A stretch of 64,000 nt of DNA from Opitutia bacterium (GTDB lineage Bacteria; Verrucomicrobiota; Verrucomicrobiia; Opitutales; Opitutaceae), in the NCBI GenBank assembly GCA_016217595.1, contig JACRHS010000007.1, positions 62,001 to 126,000 on the forward strand. The letters run 5' to 3'. Each line of letters opens with the position of its first letter. Within the stretch, counting starts at the first letter, position 1. The notes below the pieces were generated by a model, which did no database searches, had not been told where the DNA came from, and was given only the letters and a program-made list of their open reading frames with translations. Below are positions 7,846 to 17,464 of this stretch, piece by piece. A program made the position numbers and the translations under genes.

Positions 7846-8739
7846 ATGCCGAAGTCCTCCGCGCCCAGCATCAAGTCGGTCGTCGCGTTGCTGCCGCATC
7901 CGCCGCACCAACTCTTCGGCCGGCGGGGCGCGCCGCCGGTGCTGCCGGAGAACGTGGTCTGCTTTCAACGTCGCACCGCGTCGGAGTTGAACCGCCCGCG
8001 CCAGGGTCGGGCGTTGCATCACCGCTTCGTGTTGATCTTCGCATTGGAGACGGCCGGGACGGTTTGCGTCGACGATCGCGCCATTCCATTGCGCGCCGGC
8101 GAGGGTCTGCTGATTTTCCCGTTTCAGTTTCACCATTACATCCAGCTCGAAAGCGACCGCATCTGCTGGCTGTTCGTGACGTTCGAGCGCACCGAACACG
8201 AGACTCTGGAGGGGCTGCGTTATCAGCCCTTCGTGTTGACACAACCGCTCACCGATCTCGCCACCGAATTGGTGGCGGCCTACGAACGACAGCGCGCCGC
8301 CGATCTGCCAATCTTGCTCCTCGCCTTGCTGCTCGCCCGCATACGTCAGGAAAAACCCGCGCCCCGCGCCAACGCCAACACGCTGGCCCCTTCGGGGCTC
8401 GTTACCAAAGTGAACCGGCTGGCCTACAACAGCCACGCCCGGCTCGATACCAAGGGGATCGCCAAGGCGCTGGGCATCAGCGGCAGTCATCTGCGCGCGT
8501 GTTTCCATGCCTCTTGCGGCGTGAGCCTCGGACGCCATCTGCGCCGGCTGCGTCTGGAAAAAGCCTGCGGCCTCCTGCGGCTCGGCCAGCAGCGCGTTTC
8601 GGAAATCGCGGAAGTGTGCGGCTTCGCATCAATCTACAGTTTCAGCCGCGCGTTTCGCTCGGCTTACGGCGTGTCGCCGCTGGTTTACCGGCGGGGCGCC
8701 GCCATAAATAACAGATCCGCCGATAAACAAAATCGCTGA
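7846..8739 (+). CDS. AraC-family transcriptional regulator
   Basis: A 297-residue regulator. The C-terminal 95 residues hold two helix-turn-helix units: DTKGIAKALGISGSHLRACF, then RVSEIAEVCGFASIYSFSRA, the classic AraC signature ending in FRSAYGVSPLVYRR. The N-terminal part reads as a cupin-like sensor (FVLIFALETAGTVCVDDRA, then GEGLLIFPFQFHHYI), typical of regulators sensing sugars. I use the ATG at 7846; an in-frame ATG 63 bp earlier lies next to the preceding terminator hairpin and adds no family-like sequence. Its stop is 61 bp before the first beta-propeller gene, so that pair of genes is the likely target. The effector is unknown. Confidence 0.9.
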   Translation: MPKSSAPSIKSVVALLPHPPHQLFGRRGAPPVLPENVVCFQRRTASELNRPRQGRALHHRFVLIFALETAGTVCVDDRAIPLRAGEGLLIFPFQFHHYIQLESDRICWLFVTFERTEHETLEGLRYQPFVLTQPLTDLATELVAAYERQRAADLPILLLALLLARIRQEKPAPRANANTLAPSGLVTKVNRLAYNSHARLDTKGIAKALGISGSHLRACFHASCGVSLGRHLRRLRLEKACGLLRLGQQRVSEIAEVCGFASIYSFSRAFRSAYGVSPLVYRRGAAINNRSADKQNR

Positions 8740-8800
8740 GTCGCGCGTCTACTTCATTAGAACTCTTTCCAGCGCCAATCGTCATTCCATCTGAATTCCT

Positions 8801-10786
8801 ATGCAATCCCTCGACGCTCCATCCTCATCCCATCCTGCACGCTCCCAACGCGGTCGCTGGCGCCTCGCCAGCCTGCTGTTCGTTCTGTCGGGCCTCGCGC
8901 TCACCGCCGCCACCAAGGATCTGGGCCATGGCTTTGCCGATCACGGCATCGCCATACCGATTTCCAATCACCGCGGCACCGTCGTAACCGTCGACGGACA
9001 GGGTCGCGATATCGTGCTCCTCTGGCTCTACGATCACAGTGGCGGCTACGCGCTGCTCATGATCGACGCCGAAACCGGCAAGAGCGAACAGTACCCGATG
9101 CCGTTCCCGCCCGGCGGAGACGGCCCGTTCGCCTCGATCCTCTCCAGCGCCAACAGATTTTATACGCATTTCAACGGCTACATCGCCGAGTTCGATCCGG
9201 TGAAGCGCGCCTTCACGTTCCACCACAAAACGAAAATGCAGATGGCGATGGGCATGACCGAGGACGACAACGGCGTCATCTGGTCCGTCACCTATCCCAA
9301 CAGCGGCGTGGTCTCGTACAATCCGAAGACCGGCGAATTTAAGGATTACGGCTACGTCTACGAACAAAACTGGCAGCAATACCAACGTTACGTCGTCGCC
9401 GACGACGCCGGATGGATCTACATCGCGGTCGGCAACACCAAGAGCCAGATCCTCGCCTTCGATCCCTCCACCGGCAAAGCCAAGCCCATGCTGCCCGAAG
9501 CCGAGCGCAAAACCGGCTCCTCATACCTGTTTCGCGACATGAACGGCAAAGTCTACGGCCAGGCCGTGGCCACCGGCGGCGATGCGGGCATTTTCGCCAA
9601 GAAAGAGGGCGCGAGCTGGTACGAGTTTCACAAGGGCGTTGGTCAAAAGATCGACGCGCTCTCCTCGCCCAAGCCGAAGAAAATCATCACCAGCAGCCAG
9701 GCACTTTTCCACACCGAGTTCGCCAGCGGCCGCAAGCTCAAGGCCTGCAATCTCGTCGACCGCACCATCACCGTGCTCGATCCGAAAACCAAGCAGGAGA
9801 AAACCGTCGCCATCGATTACACCAGCACAGGCGCCAACATCATGGGCCTGCTCCTCGCCCCCGACAACACGCTCACCGGCGGCACCATGTTCCCCATGCG
9901 CTGCTTCAGCTTCAACCCCAAGGCCGACTCCTGGGTCCACCGCGCCGCTTACGGCCAGTACAACACCATCATGCGTACCGGTGATCGGGTCTTCGTCGGT
10001 GGTTACCCCGGCGGCTTCCTTCTCGAATGGGATGCCTCCACCCCCTGGGTCCACACCGTGAAGAAACCCGCCTCGGGCAATCCGCTCTTCCTGCGCGATT
10101 GCACGCCGACCATCCACCGGCCGCACCGCCTGATCGCCTATCCCGATGGCAAAACCGTCATCCTCGCCGGCACTCCCGGCTATGGCTACACCGGTGGCGG
10201 CATGATGTTCTGGGACCGCTCCACACAAACGAGCGTGTTACTGAATCACACCGACATTTTGCCCGAGCACTCGACGTTCACCCTGCTGCCACTGCCGGAA
10301 GGCAAGCTGTTCGGCGGCACCACCATTGGCGCCGGCACCGGCGGTGAAGTGAAAGCCAAGGTCGCCGAGCTCTACATCATGGACATGGCCAGCAAGCGCC
10401 TGGACTGGCACGAGGCGATCATGCCCGGCGTGAAACAATACACCGACTCATGCTTCGGCCCGCGCGGTCTGATCTACGGCGTCGCCGACCGCAAAACGTT
10501 CTTCGTCTTCGACCCCGTCAAACGTGCCATCGTGCATCAGGAAAACATCGAGGCGAAATTCGGCATCACCGCCAGCGAGCAAGGCCCGCGCATCTTCGTC
10601 ACCGGCCCGAAGGGCGAGATCTACCTGCTCTTCGCCGCCGGCGTGGCGCGCATCGCTCCGGAAAATTTCGCGATCACCCTGCTGGCCAAGTCGCCGCACG
10701 AGATCACCGCCGGCGGCGATTACTTCGAGGGCCGCCTCTACTTCGCGTGCGGCTCGCACCTTTGCAGCTACCAGCTCGCGCCCTGA
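8801..10786 (+). CDS. Secreted beta-propeller protein (paralogue 1)
   Basis: A 661-residue protein. A basic N terminus and a hydrophobic stretch at about 24-37 (LASLLFVLSGLALTAA) make a signal peptide. The rest consists of repeated blade-like motifs such as GVIWSVTYPNSGVVSYNPKT, GWIYIAVGNTKSQILAFDPS and RTGDRVFVGGYPGGFLLEWD, a pattern shared by streptogramin-lyase-like and PQQ-type propellers. No catalytic residues could be assigned. It is closely similar over its whole length to the first 640 residues of the next gene, so the two arose by tandem duplication. Position after an AraC regulator and the amino-sugar operon suggests a periplasmic or surface role in carbohydrate sensing, binding or cleavage (inference). 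Confidence 0.7.
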   Translation: MQSLDAPSSSHPARSQRGRWRLASLLFVLSGLALTAATKDLGHGFADHGIAIPISNHRGTVVTVDGQGRDIVLLWLYDHSGGYALLMIDAETGKSEQYPMPFPPGGDGPFASILSSANRFYTHFNGYIAEFDPVKRAFTFHHKTKMQMAMGMTEDDNGVIWSVTYPNSGVVSYNPKTGEFKDYGYVYEQNWQQYQRYVVADDAGWIYIAVGNTKSQILAFDPSTGKAKPMLPEAERKTGSSYLFRDMNGKVYGQAVATGGDAGIFAKKEGASWYEFHKGVGQKIDALSSPKPKKIITSSQALFHTEFASGRKLKACNLVDRTITVLDPKTKQEKTVAIDYTSTGANIMGLLLAPDNTLTGGTMFPMRCFSFNPKADSWVHRAAYGQYNTIMRTGDRVFVGGYPGGFLLEWDASTPWVHTVKKPASGNPLFLRDCTPTIHRPHRLIAYPDGKTVILAGTPGYGYTGGGMMFWDRSTQTSVLLNHTDILPEHSTFTLLPLPEGKLFGGTTIGAGTGGEVKAKVAELYIMDMASKRLDWHEAIMPGVKQYTDSCFGPRGLIYGVADRKTFFVFDPVKRAIVHQENIEAKFGITASEQGPRIFVTGPKGEIYLLFAAGVARIAPENFAITLLAKSPHEITAGGDYFEGRLYFACGSHLCSYQLAP

Positions 10787-10812
10787 GCGACGCCTGATTT
10801 CCCCGTCAATCG

Positions 10813-10844
10813 ACTCCGCGCCGCTTTCCGTGGCGCGGAGTTTT
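10813..10844 (+). terminator. Hairpin terminator between the propeller genes
   Basis: ACTCCGCGCC (10813-10822) pairs with GGCGCGGAGT (10832-10841) over a 9-base loop and runs into TTTT. A clear intrinsic terminator, so the two propeller genes are probably separate transcripts or joined only by read-through. Confidence 0.75.
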
Positions 10845-10870
10845 GCCAACGGCCTCCGCCGTTTTACTCC

Positions 10871-13800
10871 ATGATCCTACCCTGCCTCGGCCACCAGCTG
10901 CTCCGACTCGGCGCGGCGTGCCTCGCGTCGCTCGCGCTCGCATTGACGGGCACCGCCGTCACCCTCGAGCTCGGCAACGGTTTTCGCGATCACGGCGTCG
11001 CCACGCCCATCAGCAACCACCGCGGCATCGTGTCCACCGTCGACGGACAAGGCCGCGACGTCGTGCTGGTGTGGCTGTTCGACAACACCGGCGGCTACGC
11101 CTTGCTGCTGATCGACGCCGTCACCGGCAAGAGCGAGCAATACAATGTGCCGTTCCCGCCCGGCGGCGATTGCCCGTACGCATCGATTCTTTCGAGCAGC
11201 AATAAATTCTACACGCACTTCAACGGCTACTTTACGGAATTCGACCCCGTGAAGCGTGCCTTCACGTTCACCCGCTCCACGTATCGGCAGATGGCGATGG
11301 GCATGACCGAGGACGACAACGGCGTTATCTGGTCCGTCACCTACCCCAACAGCGGCGTGGTCTCGTACAATCCCAAGACCGGCGAATTTCGCGATTTCGG
11401 CAGCGTCTACAGCCAGAACTGGCAGCAGTACCAACGCTACGTCGCCGCCGATGACACCGGCTGGATTTACATCGCGCTCGGCAACACCGCGAGCCAGCTG
11501 CTCTCCTTCAACCCCGCCACCGGCAAAGCCACCGCGATCCTGCCGACCGCCGAGCGCAAAACCGGCACCGCCTACCTCTACCGCGATCTTGACGGCAAGG
11601 TCTACGGCCAGGCGCTGAGCGGCGACGCCAATTCCTGGTACGAGATGTATCAGGGCAACGCCCGCAAGATCGGCACCCATCCCGTGAGCCGCGCCAAGCC
11701 GATCATCACCGGCAACCAGGCCTTGGTCTACACGAGTTTTCCGAGCGGCCGCAGACTCAAAAGCTGCAACCTGGTCGACCGCCTGCTGACCGTCGTCGAG
11801 CCCGATGGGAAAAACGAGAAAACCATGCCTTTCGATTACACGAGCGAAGGCGCGGGCATCATGAGCGTCGCCGCCTCGCCCGACGGCACGATCTGCGGCG
11901 GCACGATGTTCCCCATGCGTTTTTTCAGCTACAATCCCGTCACCGACACGTGGGTGAACCAGGCCGCGTACGGCCAGTTCAACACGCTCGTGCGACAGGG
12001 CGACCGCGTTTTCTACGGCGGTTACCCCGGCGGATTTCTCCTCGAACACGTGCCGGCCCAACCCTGGGTCGCGACGGTGAAAAATAACAACGCCTGCAAT
12101 CCGCGTTACCTCACCGAATGCACGCCGACCATCCACCGGCCGCACAAGCTGCTGGCCCATCCCGATGACAAAACCATCATCCTGAGCGGCACGCCCGAAT
12201 ACGGCTACACCGGCGGCGGGCTGTTCATCTGGAACCGCGATACGCAGAGCGGCACGTTGCTCAAGCACACCGATATTTTGACGGACCACTCGACGTACAG
12301 CATGGCCGCGTTGCCCAACGGAAAACTACTCGCCGGCACCACCACCGCCGCCGGCACCGGCGGGGAAGTGAAGGCCAAGGTGGCCGAGCTCTACATCATG
12401 GATCTGGCCACCAGAAAGCTCGACTGGCACAGCGCAGTCTTCCCCGGCGTGCAGCAATACACCGACCTCTATCGCACTTCGAGCGGCCTGATCTACGGCA
12501 TAGCCGACCGGAAAAAGTTTTTCGTTTTCGACGCCACCACGCGCACCGTCGTCCTGGAGCAAAACATCGAGCCGCAATTCGGCCTCACGCCGAGCCCGCA
12601 AGGCCCCCGGCTGTTCATCGCCGGCCCGCAAAACGAGCTCTACCTGCTGCTCGTCAAAGGCGTCGCCCGCATCAATCAGACCAACCACTCGCTCACGCTG
12701 CTCGCCACCGCTCCCGTCACCATCGATGCCGGCGGCGATTATCTGAACGGCCGCATTTACTACACCTGTGATTCGCGCCTCTGCAGTTACCAGCTGCCGC
12801 TCGACGAAGCGCAACGCGTCGCCCAGCAAACTGCCGCCGCCGCCGCGGTGCGCCGCGTCCTGGCCGCGGCGCGCCCCGCTCCGGCTTCGCCGCCCGGAGC
12901 CGCGCGCCTGCTCGACGCTGCGCTGCAACCGCCCCGGCTCACGCTGAACTTCAGCCGCGAGCTGCTCGACTTCGGCCTCGGCAGCCCGAACTTCGAACAA
13001 CTCTCCCGTCAGCTCCACTTCGCCGTCGGCGAAGTCCTGCGTGACACGTTGCTCGAGTACGATGTTTTCTCGCAAATCGAAGGCGTGCCATTGCACCAGA
13101 TCCTCGCCGCCGCCGAGGGACCGGCCGCACCGCGCGCCGAGGTCGTGCCGCGTCGCATCGTCGTCAATCCCGGCCACGGCTATTACTGGAACGGCACGGC
13201 GTGGTCGTTGCAGCAAAGCCCGGTCTCGGGTGTCAGCGAAGATTTCGTGAACCACGACATCGCGAGCTTGCTGCACTCCTCCCTGACGGGAGTCGGCGCT
13301 GATGTTCGCCCAACCCGCAATCTCGACCGCGCCGCCGGGCTCGGCGAATCCGGTCAGCCCAAATGGCAGGAGGCTGCGCGTTATTACCTCAAAGCGCTCG
13401 GGGCCGATGCCCTGGTCTGGAATGAAGCCGGCTTCGCGCACCTCGAACAAGACCTGCGCTGCCGTCCGCGTTTTGCGAGCGCCTGCGGTGCCGATCTGCT
13501 CGTGAGCCTGCATGCCGGCAGCGGTGGCGGCTCCGGCACCGCCACGCTCTATGATTCCAGCCACGCCTCGTCCGCGGACAGCAGGCGTCTCGCCAACATC
13601 GTGCACGCCCGTGTCGTCGCCGCGATCCGCCGCGATTTCGACTCCGCGTGGGTCGATCGCCGTGTTCAAGGCTACAACGGCAACTACACCGAAAACCGCC
13701 TCGCCCCGCGCCCGGCGATCTTGCTCGAGATCGCGTTTCTGGATCGCGCGACACCCGACCAGGCCGCGCTCCAGAGCGATGCTTTCAAACAGATCGTGGC

Positions 13801-15481
13801 GCAGGCGATTCGCGACGGTCTCGTCGAGTACTACGCCGGCCCGGCCACAGCGGCACCGAGCGCGCCCACCCGATTGCTCGCCACTGGCGAAGCCGATGCC
13901 ATCGCGCTGTCCTGGACCGACCAATCCTCCAACGAAGCCGGCTTCACCATCGAACGCCGCGAGGACACCGCCGGCACGTGGCAAGCGCTGGGGGGCGTCG
14001 TGGCCAACGCGACCAGCTACACCGACACCACCGCCAGTCGCGGCGTCGCCTATCGCTATCGCCTTTTCGCTTTCAATGCCGCGGGCAAATCCACGGCCTC
14101 CAGCAATGAGGCAACCGCCGCGCTGCTCACGCAATTGACCATCGCCAACGTCACACCCGCGACTCCAGCAACGCGCAGCTGGGGTCAGGAAACGGTGTTC
14201 ACGCTTACCGTCGCCGATCAGAATGGAAAACCGCTGCCCGGCGCTACCGTCTGCGGCCACGACAGCCTGCGCCAATCCGCCATCGCCACGGCAGCCACCG
14301 ACGCCAACGGCCAGACCATCTACCGCTGCGTTGTCCCCGAAGGTCAGGCCAACGGCAGCCACGCGCTTTCGTTTACCGCCACCAAATCACTCTGCGCCGA
14401 CAGCGCCGTCGTCACGCGCACCATCGCCGTTAGCCAAACCGGCGTCTCGCCGACCGGTGCGCCCACGATTCTACTCCAACCCGCGCCGCAGACCTCCACG
14501 CATGGACAAAGCGTCACGCTGACCGTTTCCGCGCAGGGCGCATCGTCGCTCTCCTACCAATGGCTGCGCGACGGACAGCCGCTCGCCGGCGCCACGGCTG
14601 CGAATTTGACGCTGAAAGATCTCACCGCCGCCGATGCCGGCGCTTACTCGGTCACAGTCGCTAACGCGCTCGGCCGTGTCACCAGTCTGGCCGCGCCACT
14701 CACGCTGCGCCCGGCGGCCTGGCTCACCAACCTTTCGCTGCGCACCACTCTGCTCGCCGACCAAAGTGTGATCGTTGGCTTCGTGGTCGAAGGCGGCAGC
14801 CGCGCCTTGCTGCTGCGAGCCGCCGGCCCGGCGCTGGCGTCATTCGTGGCCGGCCCGGTGTTGACCGATCCGCAGTTGAAACTCTACCGCAGCGATACCT
14901 GCATCGCCGACAACAACGACTGGCCCTTCGCTCTGGCCGCCACCCACACCGCGCTCGGCGCGTTCGACTTCACCCGCGCCAGCCGCGACGCCGCGCTGTG
15001 CCAGGAATTGATCGGTTCACACACGCTGCTGGCTTCCGGTGCCGGCAGCGGCATGTTGCTCGTCGAGAGTTACGATGCCGGCGGCACGGCCACCGGTCGT
15101 CTGGTCAACCTGTCCTCGCGTCACCGGGTCGGCACGGGCGATGGCATTCTGATCGCCGGCTTCACGATCGCCGGCAGCGGCAAGCTCCGCGTGCTCGTCC
15201 GCGCCATCGGACCGACGCTCGCCGACTGGGGCGTGCCGTCGCCACTCGCCGATCCGCAGCTCGAAGTGCACGGCCCCGGCGGCAGACTGGCGGGCAACGA
15301 CAACTGGGACGCCGCGCTCGTGCCCAGCTTTGCCCAAGCTGGCGCGTTTGCCCTGCCCGGCGGCAGCCGCGATGCCGCGCTCGTCTTGTCGGTGGACGCC
15401 GGGAGCAGTTACACCGCACAAGTGTCCGGCGTGGCCGGAAGCACCGGCGAAGCGCTCGTGGAAGTCTACGCACTGCCCTGA
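10871..15481 (+). CDS. Secreted beta-propeller / N-acetylmuramoyl-L-alanine amidase / FN3 / Ig-like multidomain protein
   Basis: A 1536-residue exported protein. Residues 1-30 are a signal peptide. About 30-640 is a beta-propeller nearly collinear with the preceding gene product. After an Ala/Arg-rich linker, residues about 758-995 form an Amidase_3 domain: VVNPGHG (zinc His), SEDFVNHDIA (zinc Glu), LLVSLHAG (zinc His) and ILLEIAFLD (catalytic Glu), so the hydrolase looks active on the MurNAc-L-Ala bond. About 1000-1085 is a fibronectin type III domain (IALSWTDQSSNEAGFTIERR). About 1090-1195 resembles a bacterial Ig-like domain (FTLTVADQNGKPLPGATV). About 1205-1285 is an Ig-like module (YQWLRDGQPLAG, then DAGAYSVTVANALG). 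Two tandem C-terminal repeats (about 1290-1410 and 1415-1536), each with GF-V/T-x-GG/GS and NDNW-type motifs, resemble tails of Opitutaceae surface proteins. Whether it attacks self or foreign cell walls is unknown. Confidence 0.8.
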   Translation: MILPCLGHQLLRLGAACLASLALALTGTAVTLELGNGFRDHGVATPISNHRGIVSTVDGQGRDVVLVWLFDNTGGYALLLIDAVTGKSEQYNVPFPPGGDCPYASILSSSNKFYTHFNGYFTEFDPVKRAFTFTRSTYRQMAMGMTEDDNGVIWSVTYPNSGVVSYNPKTGEFRDFGSVYSQNWQQYQRYVAADDTGWIYIALGNTASQLLSFNPATGKATAILPTAERKTGTAYLYRDLDGKVYGQALSGDANSWYEMYQGNARKIGTHPVSRAKPIITGNQALVYTSFPSGRRLKSCNLVDRLLTVVEPDGKNEKTMPFDYTSEGAGIMSVAASPDGTICGGTMFPMRFFSYNPVTDTWVNQAAYGQFNTLVRQGDRVFYGGYPGGFLLEHVPAQPWVATVKNNNACNPRYLTECTPTIHRPHKLLAHPDDKTIILSGTPEYGYTGGGLFIWNRDTQSGTLLKHTDILTDHSTYSMAALPNGKLLAGTTTAAGTGGEVKAKVAELYIMDLATRKLDWHSAVFPGVQQYTDLYRTSSGLIYGIADRKKFFVFDATTRTVVLEQNIEPQFGLTPSPQGPRLFIAGPQNELYLLLVKGVARINQTNHSLTLLATAPVTIDAGGDYLNGRIYYTCDSRLCSYQLPLDEAQRVAQQTAAAAAVRRVLAAARPAPASPPGAARLLDAALQPPRLTLNFSRELLDFGLGSPNFEQLSRQLHFAVGEVLRDTLLEYDVFSQIEGVPLHQILAAAEGPAAPRAEVVPRRIVVNPGHGYYWNGTAWSLQQSPVSGVSEDFVNHDIASLLHSSLTGVGADVRPTRNLDRAAGLGESGQPKWQEAARYYLKALGADALVWNEAGFAHLEQDLRCRPRFASACGADLLVSLHAGSGGGSGTATLYDSSHASSADSRRLANIVHARVVAAIRRDFDSAWVDRRVQGYNGNYTENRLAPRPAILLEIAFLDRATPDQAALQSDAFKQIVAQAIRDGLVEYYAGPATAAPSAPTRLLATGEADAIALSWTDQSSNEAGFTIERREDTAGTWQALGGVVANATSYTDTTASRGVAYRYRLFAFNAAGKSTASSNEATAALLTQLTIANVTPATPATRSWGQETVFTLTVADQNGKPLPGATVCGHDSLRQSAIATAATDANGQTIYRCVVPEGQANGSHALSFTATKSLCADSAVVTRTIAVSQTGVSPTGAPTILLQPAPQTSTHGQSVTLTVSAQGASSLSYQWLRDGQPLAGATAANLTLKDLTAADAGAYSVTVANALGRVTSLAAPLTLRPAAWLTNLSLRTTLLADQSVIVGFVVEGGSRALLLRAAGPALASFVAGPVLTDPQLKLYRSDTCIADNNDWPFALAATHTALGAFDFTRASRDAALCQELIGSHTLLASGAGSGMLLVESYDAGGTATGRLVNLSSRHRVGTGDGILIAGFTIAGSGKLRVLVRAIGPTLADWGVPSPLADPQLEVHGPGGRLAGNDNWDAALVPSFAQAGAFALPGGSRDAALVLSVDAGSSYTAQVSGVAGSTGEALVEVYALP

Positions 15482-15496
15482 GCCGCTGCGTGCGAC

Positions 15497-17464
15497 TCAG
15501 TCCGTCTCGTCCAACACGCGGCGCAGGCGCAGGCAGACTTCCTCCAGGCGATAGGGCTTCGGGATAAAATCGCGCTGCCCGAGCTTCATCAACTCGGCCT
15601 TCATGTCCTTGGTGATATTGCCGCTCACGATCACTACACGCGCGGACGGCCGCAGCCGTTTTACTTCGCGCAACACTTCCAGTCCGTGCAGCTCGGGCAT
15701 GTTCAGATCGAGCAGCACTGCGTCGACCGCATTGTCCAATTTCGCCAGATAATCCACCGCCTCGCGCCCGTCGCGTACCGCGTGAACTTTGTAGCCGCAC
15801 GGCTCCAGCACCGAGCGGAGCAACGTGCGCAAACTCATCTCGTCCTCGACGACCAGCACCGCCTCGGTCCCGCGCGGGAGTTCTCCCGAAGTACCAGGCG
15901 TCGTCGTGGCCGCGGGTGTCTGTTCGACCGCCGACATCGGCAGGAAAATGGAAAACGTGCTCCCCGAACCGATCGTGCTCTCCACGTCGAGCAATCCGTG
16001 GTGGTTGGTGATGATGCCGTACACCACCGCCAGGCCCAGACCGGTGCCGCCACAATCTTGTTTGGTGGTGTAGAACGGCTCGAAGATGCGCGCCTTCACC
16101 TGCGGCGACATGCCGACTCCGGTGTCGACCACGCGCAAACAAGCGTAAGAAAGCCGGGCATCCGCCCCAAGATGCGCGAGCTGTGTGCCGGGGACGATGC
16201 GTGTGACCAGTGTCAGACAACCGCCCTTGGGCATGGCGTCGCGCGCGTTCACGCAGAGATTCATGACCACCTGTTGCAGCTGATTCTGGTCGGCGAGGAT
16301 CGGCGGCAGCGATTCGTCGAAATCGTAGTCGATGTTGATCGTGCGCGGGAACGTCTCCGACAGCAACGAGCCGAGCTCGCGCACCTGGCGGTTGAGATTC
16401 ATCGCGGCGACGCGCACCTCGGCCTTGCGGCTGAAAGCGAGAATGCGCCGCACCAGCCCGACGGCGCGTTGCGCAGCGCTGTGCACTTCGCGCAAGTAAC
16501 GCCGGAGGGATTCGTCGCCGCCGGGCGCGAGCGTGCGCGCCAGACAGATTTCCGCATAGCCGCTGATGATCGCGAGCAGGTTGTTAAAGTCGTGCGCGAT
16601 ACCGCCGGCCAGCGTGCCGAGGCTCTCCATCTTCTGCGACTGGCGCAGCTGCTCCTCCAGCCGTTTGCGCTCGGTGATGTCCTCGCGCAGGCTGAGCAAA
16701 TGGGTGATTTCGCCCGCGGGATTGCGGATGGGCGACACCTGCACCGCCTCCCAGAGAATGCTGCCATCCTTACGGTGGGTGCAAATTTCGCCGCGCCATT
16801 CCTTGCCGGACTGGACCGTTTCCCAAAACGCGCGATAGTCCTCCTCCTTGTCGAGTCCCTGGCGCAGCACCGGCAGGTTTTGCTCGATCACTTCTTCGAG
16901 CGAATATCCGGTGACCGCGGTAAACTTCGGGTTCACATAATGCACGTGCCCGTCGAGGTCCGCGATCACGATGCCCACCGGGGACTGCTCCACGGCATTG
17001 TTGAGCTTGTAGGAATGCTCCTCGGCCAGACGGCGTTTGGTGACATCGCGCCCCACCGCGCGAAACAGGTGCGGCTGCCCGTTGGCATCGAACAGTGTGA
17101 TCTCCTCCCATGCGAGCCAGCGGCAACCCTGCGCGGTCATCCAACGTGTCTCGTGCTCGATCCGGAAAGGCGTTTCCCGCAGCCGTTTTTCGAGCGCTTT
17201 CCACTCCGCGCGATCCTCGGTGTGCACCAGCGAGGCCATTTCTCTTCCGGCCCACGCGGCGGTGGCGCGGCCAAATTTGCGCGCGAACGCCTGGTTGACC
17301 GCCACGATCTGGCCGCGCAGATCGCGCACACAGGCCAGATAAGTGCTGTTCTCCCACGGTTCGACCAGGTCGCCGTGGATGACGGCCGCCGCCAAAGCGG
17401 TGACGGGCGGTTTGTCGGCGTGGAGGGCGGCGGCGCGCATGGCGTCGGTGGGCGGCCGTTTCAC
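15497..17464 (-). CDS. Hybrid sensor histidine kinase (PAS-PAS-HisKA-HATPase-REC)
   Basis: A 655-residue cytosolic kinase without membrane segments. The first PAS domain is at about 40-145 and the second at about 152-265, which ends in the PAC-like REDITERKRLEEQLRQSQKM. The phosphoacceptor is His291 in GGIAHDFNNLLAII. The ATPase region has the N box NLCVNARDAMPKGG (about 402-415) and G boxes DTGVGMS and GTGLGL. A receiver domain at 536-655 has acidic residues VVEDE, phosphoacceptor Asp586 (VLLDLNMP) and Lys636. The order suggests internal relay or self-inhibition. The start is the GTG that overlaps the HDOD stop by four bases (GTGA), so the two genes are translationally coupled. No separate output regulator is adjacent. 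Confidence 0.92.
   Translation of the reverse strand: MKRPPTDAMRAAALHADKPPVTALAAAVIHGDLVEPWENSTYLACVRDLRGQIVAVNQAFARKFGRATAAWAGREMASLVHTEDRAEWKALEKRLRETPFRIEHETRWMTAQGCRWLAWEEITLFDANGQPHLFRAVGRDVTKRRLAEEHSYKLNNAVEQSPVGIVIADLDGHVHYVNPKFTAVTGYSLEEVIEQNLPVLRQGLDKEEDYRAFWETVQSGKEWRGEICTHRKDGSILWEAVQVSPIRNPAGEITHLLSLREDITERKRLEEQLRQSQKMESLGTLAGGIAHDFNNLLAIISGYAEICLARTLAPGGDESLRRYLREVHSAAQRAVGLVRRILAFSRKAEVRVAAMNLNRQVRELGSLLSETFPRTINIDYDFDESLPPILADQNQLQQVVMNLCVNARDAMPKGGCLTLVTRIVPGTQLAHLGADARLSYACLRVVDTGVGMSPQVKARIFEPFYTTKQDCGGTGLGLAVVYGIITNHHGLLDVESTIGSGSTFSIFLPMSAVEQTPAATTTPGTSGELPRGTEAVLVVEDEMSLRTLLRSVLEPCGYKVHAVRDGREAVDYLAKLDNAVDAVLLDLNMPELHGLEVLREVKRLRPSARVVIVSGNITKDMKAELMKLGQRDFIPKPYRLEEVCLRLRRVLDETD

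Noticed and set aside
12326-14362. 678-codon reverse open frame
   Set aside because: Antisense to the propeller-amidase gene, whose active-site motifs are all on the forward strand.
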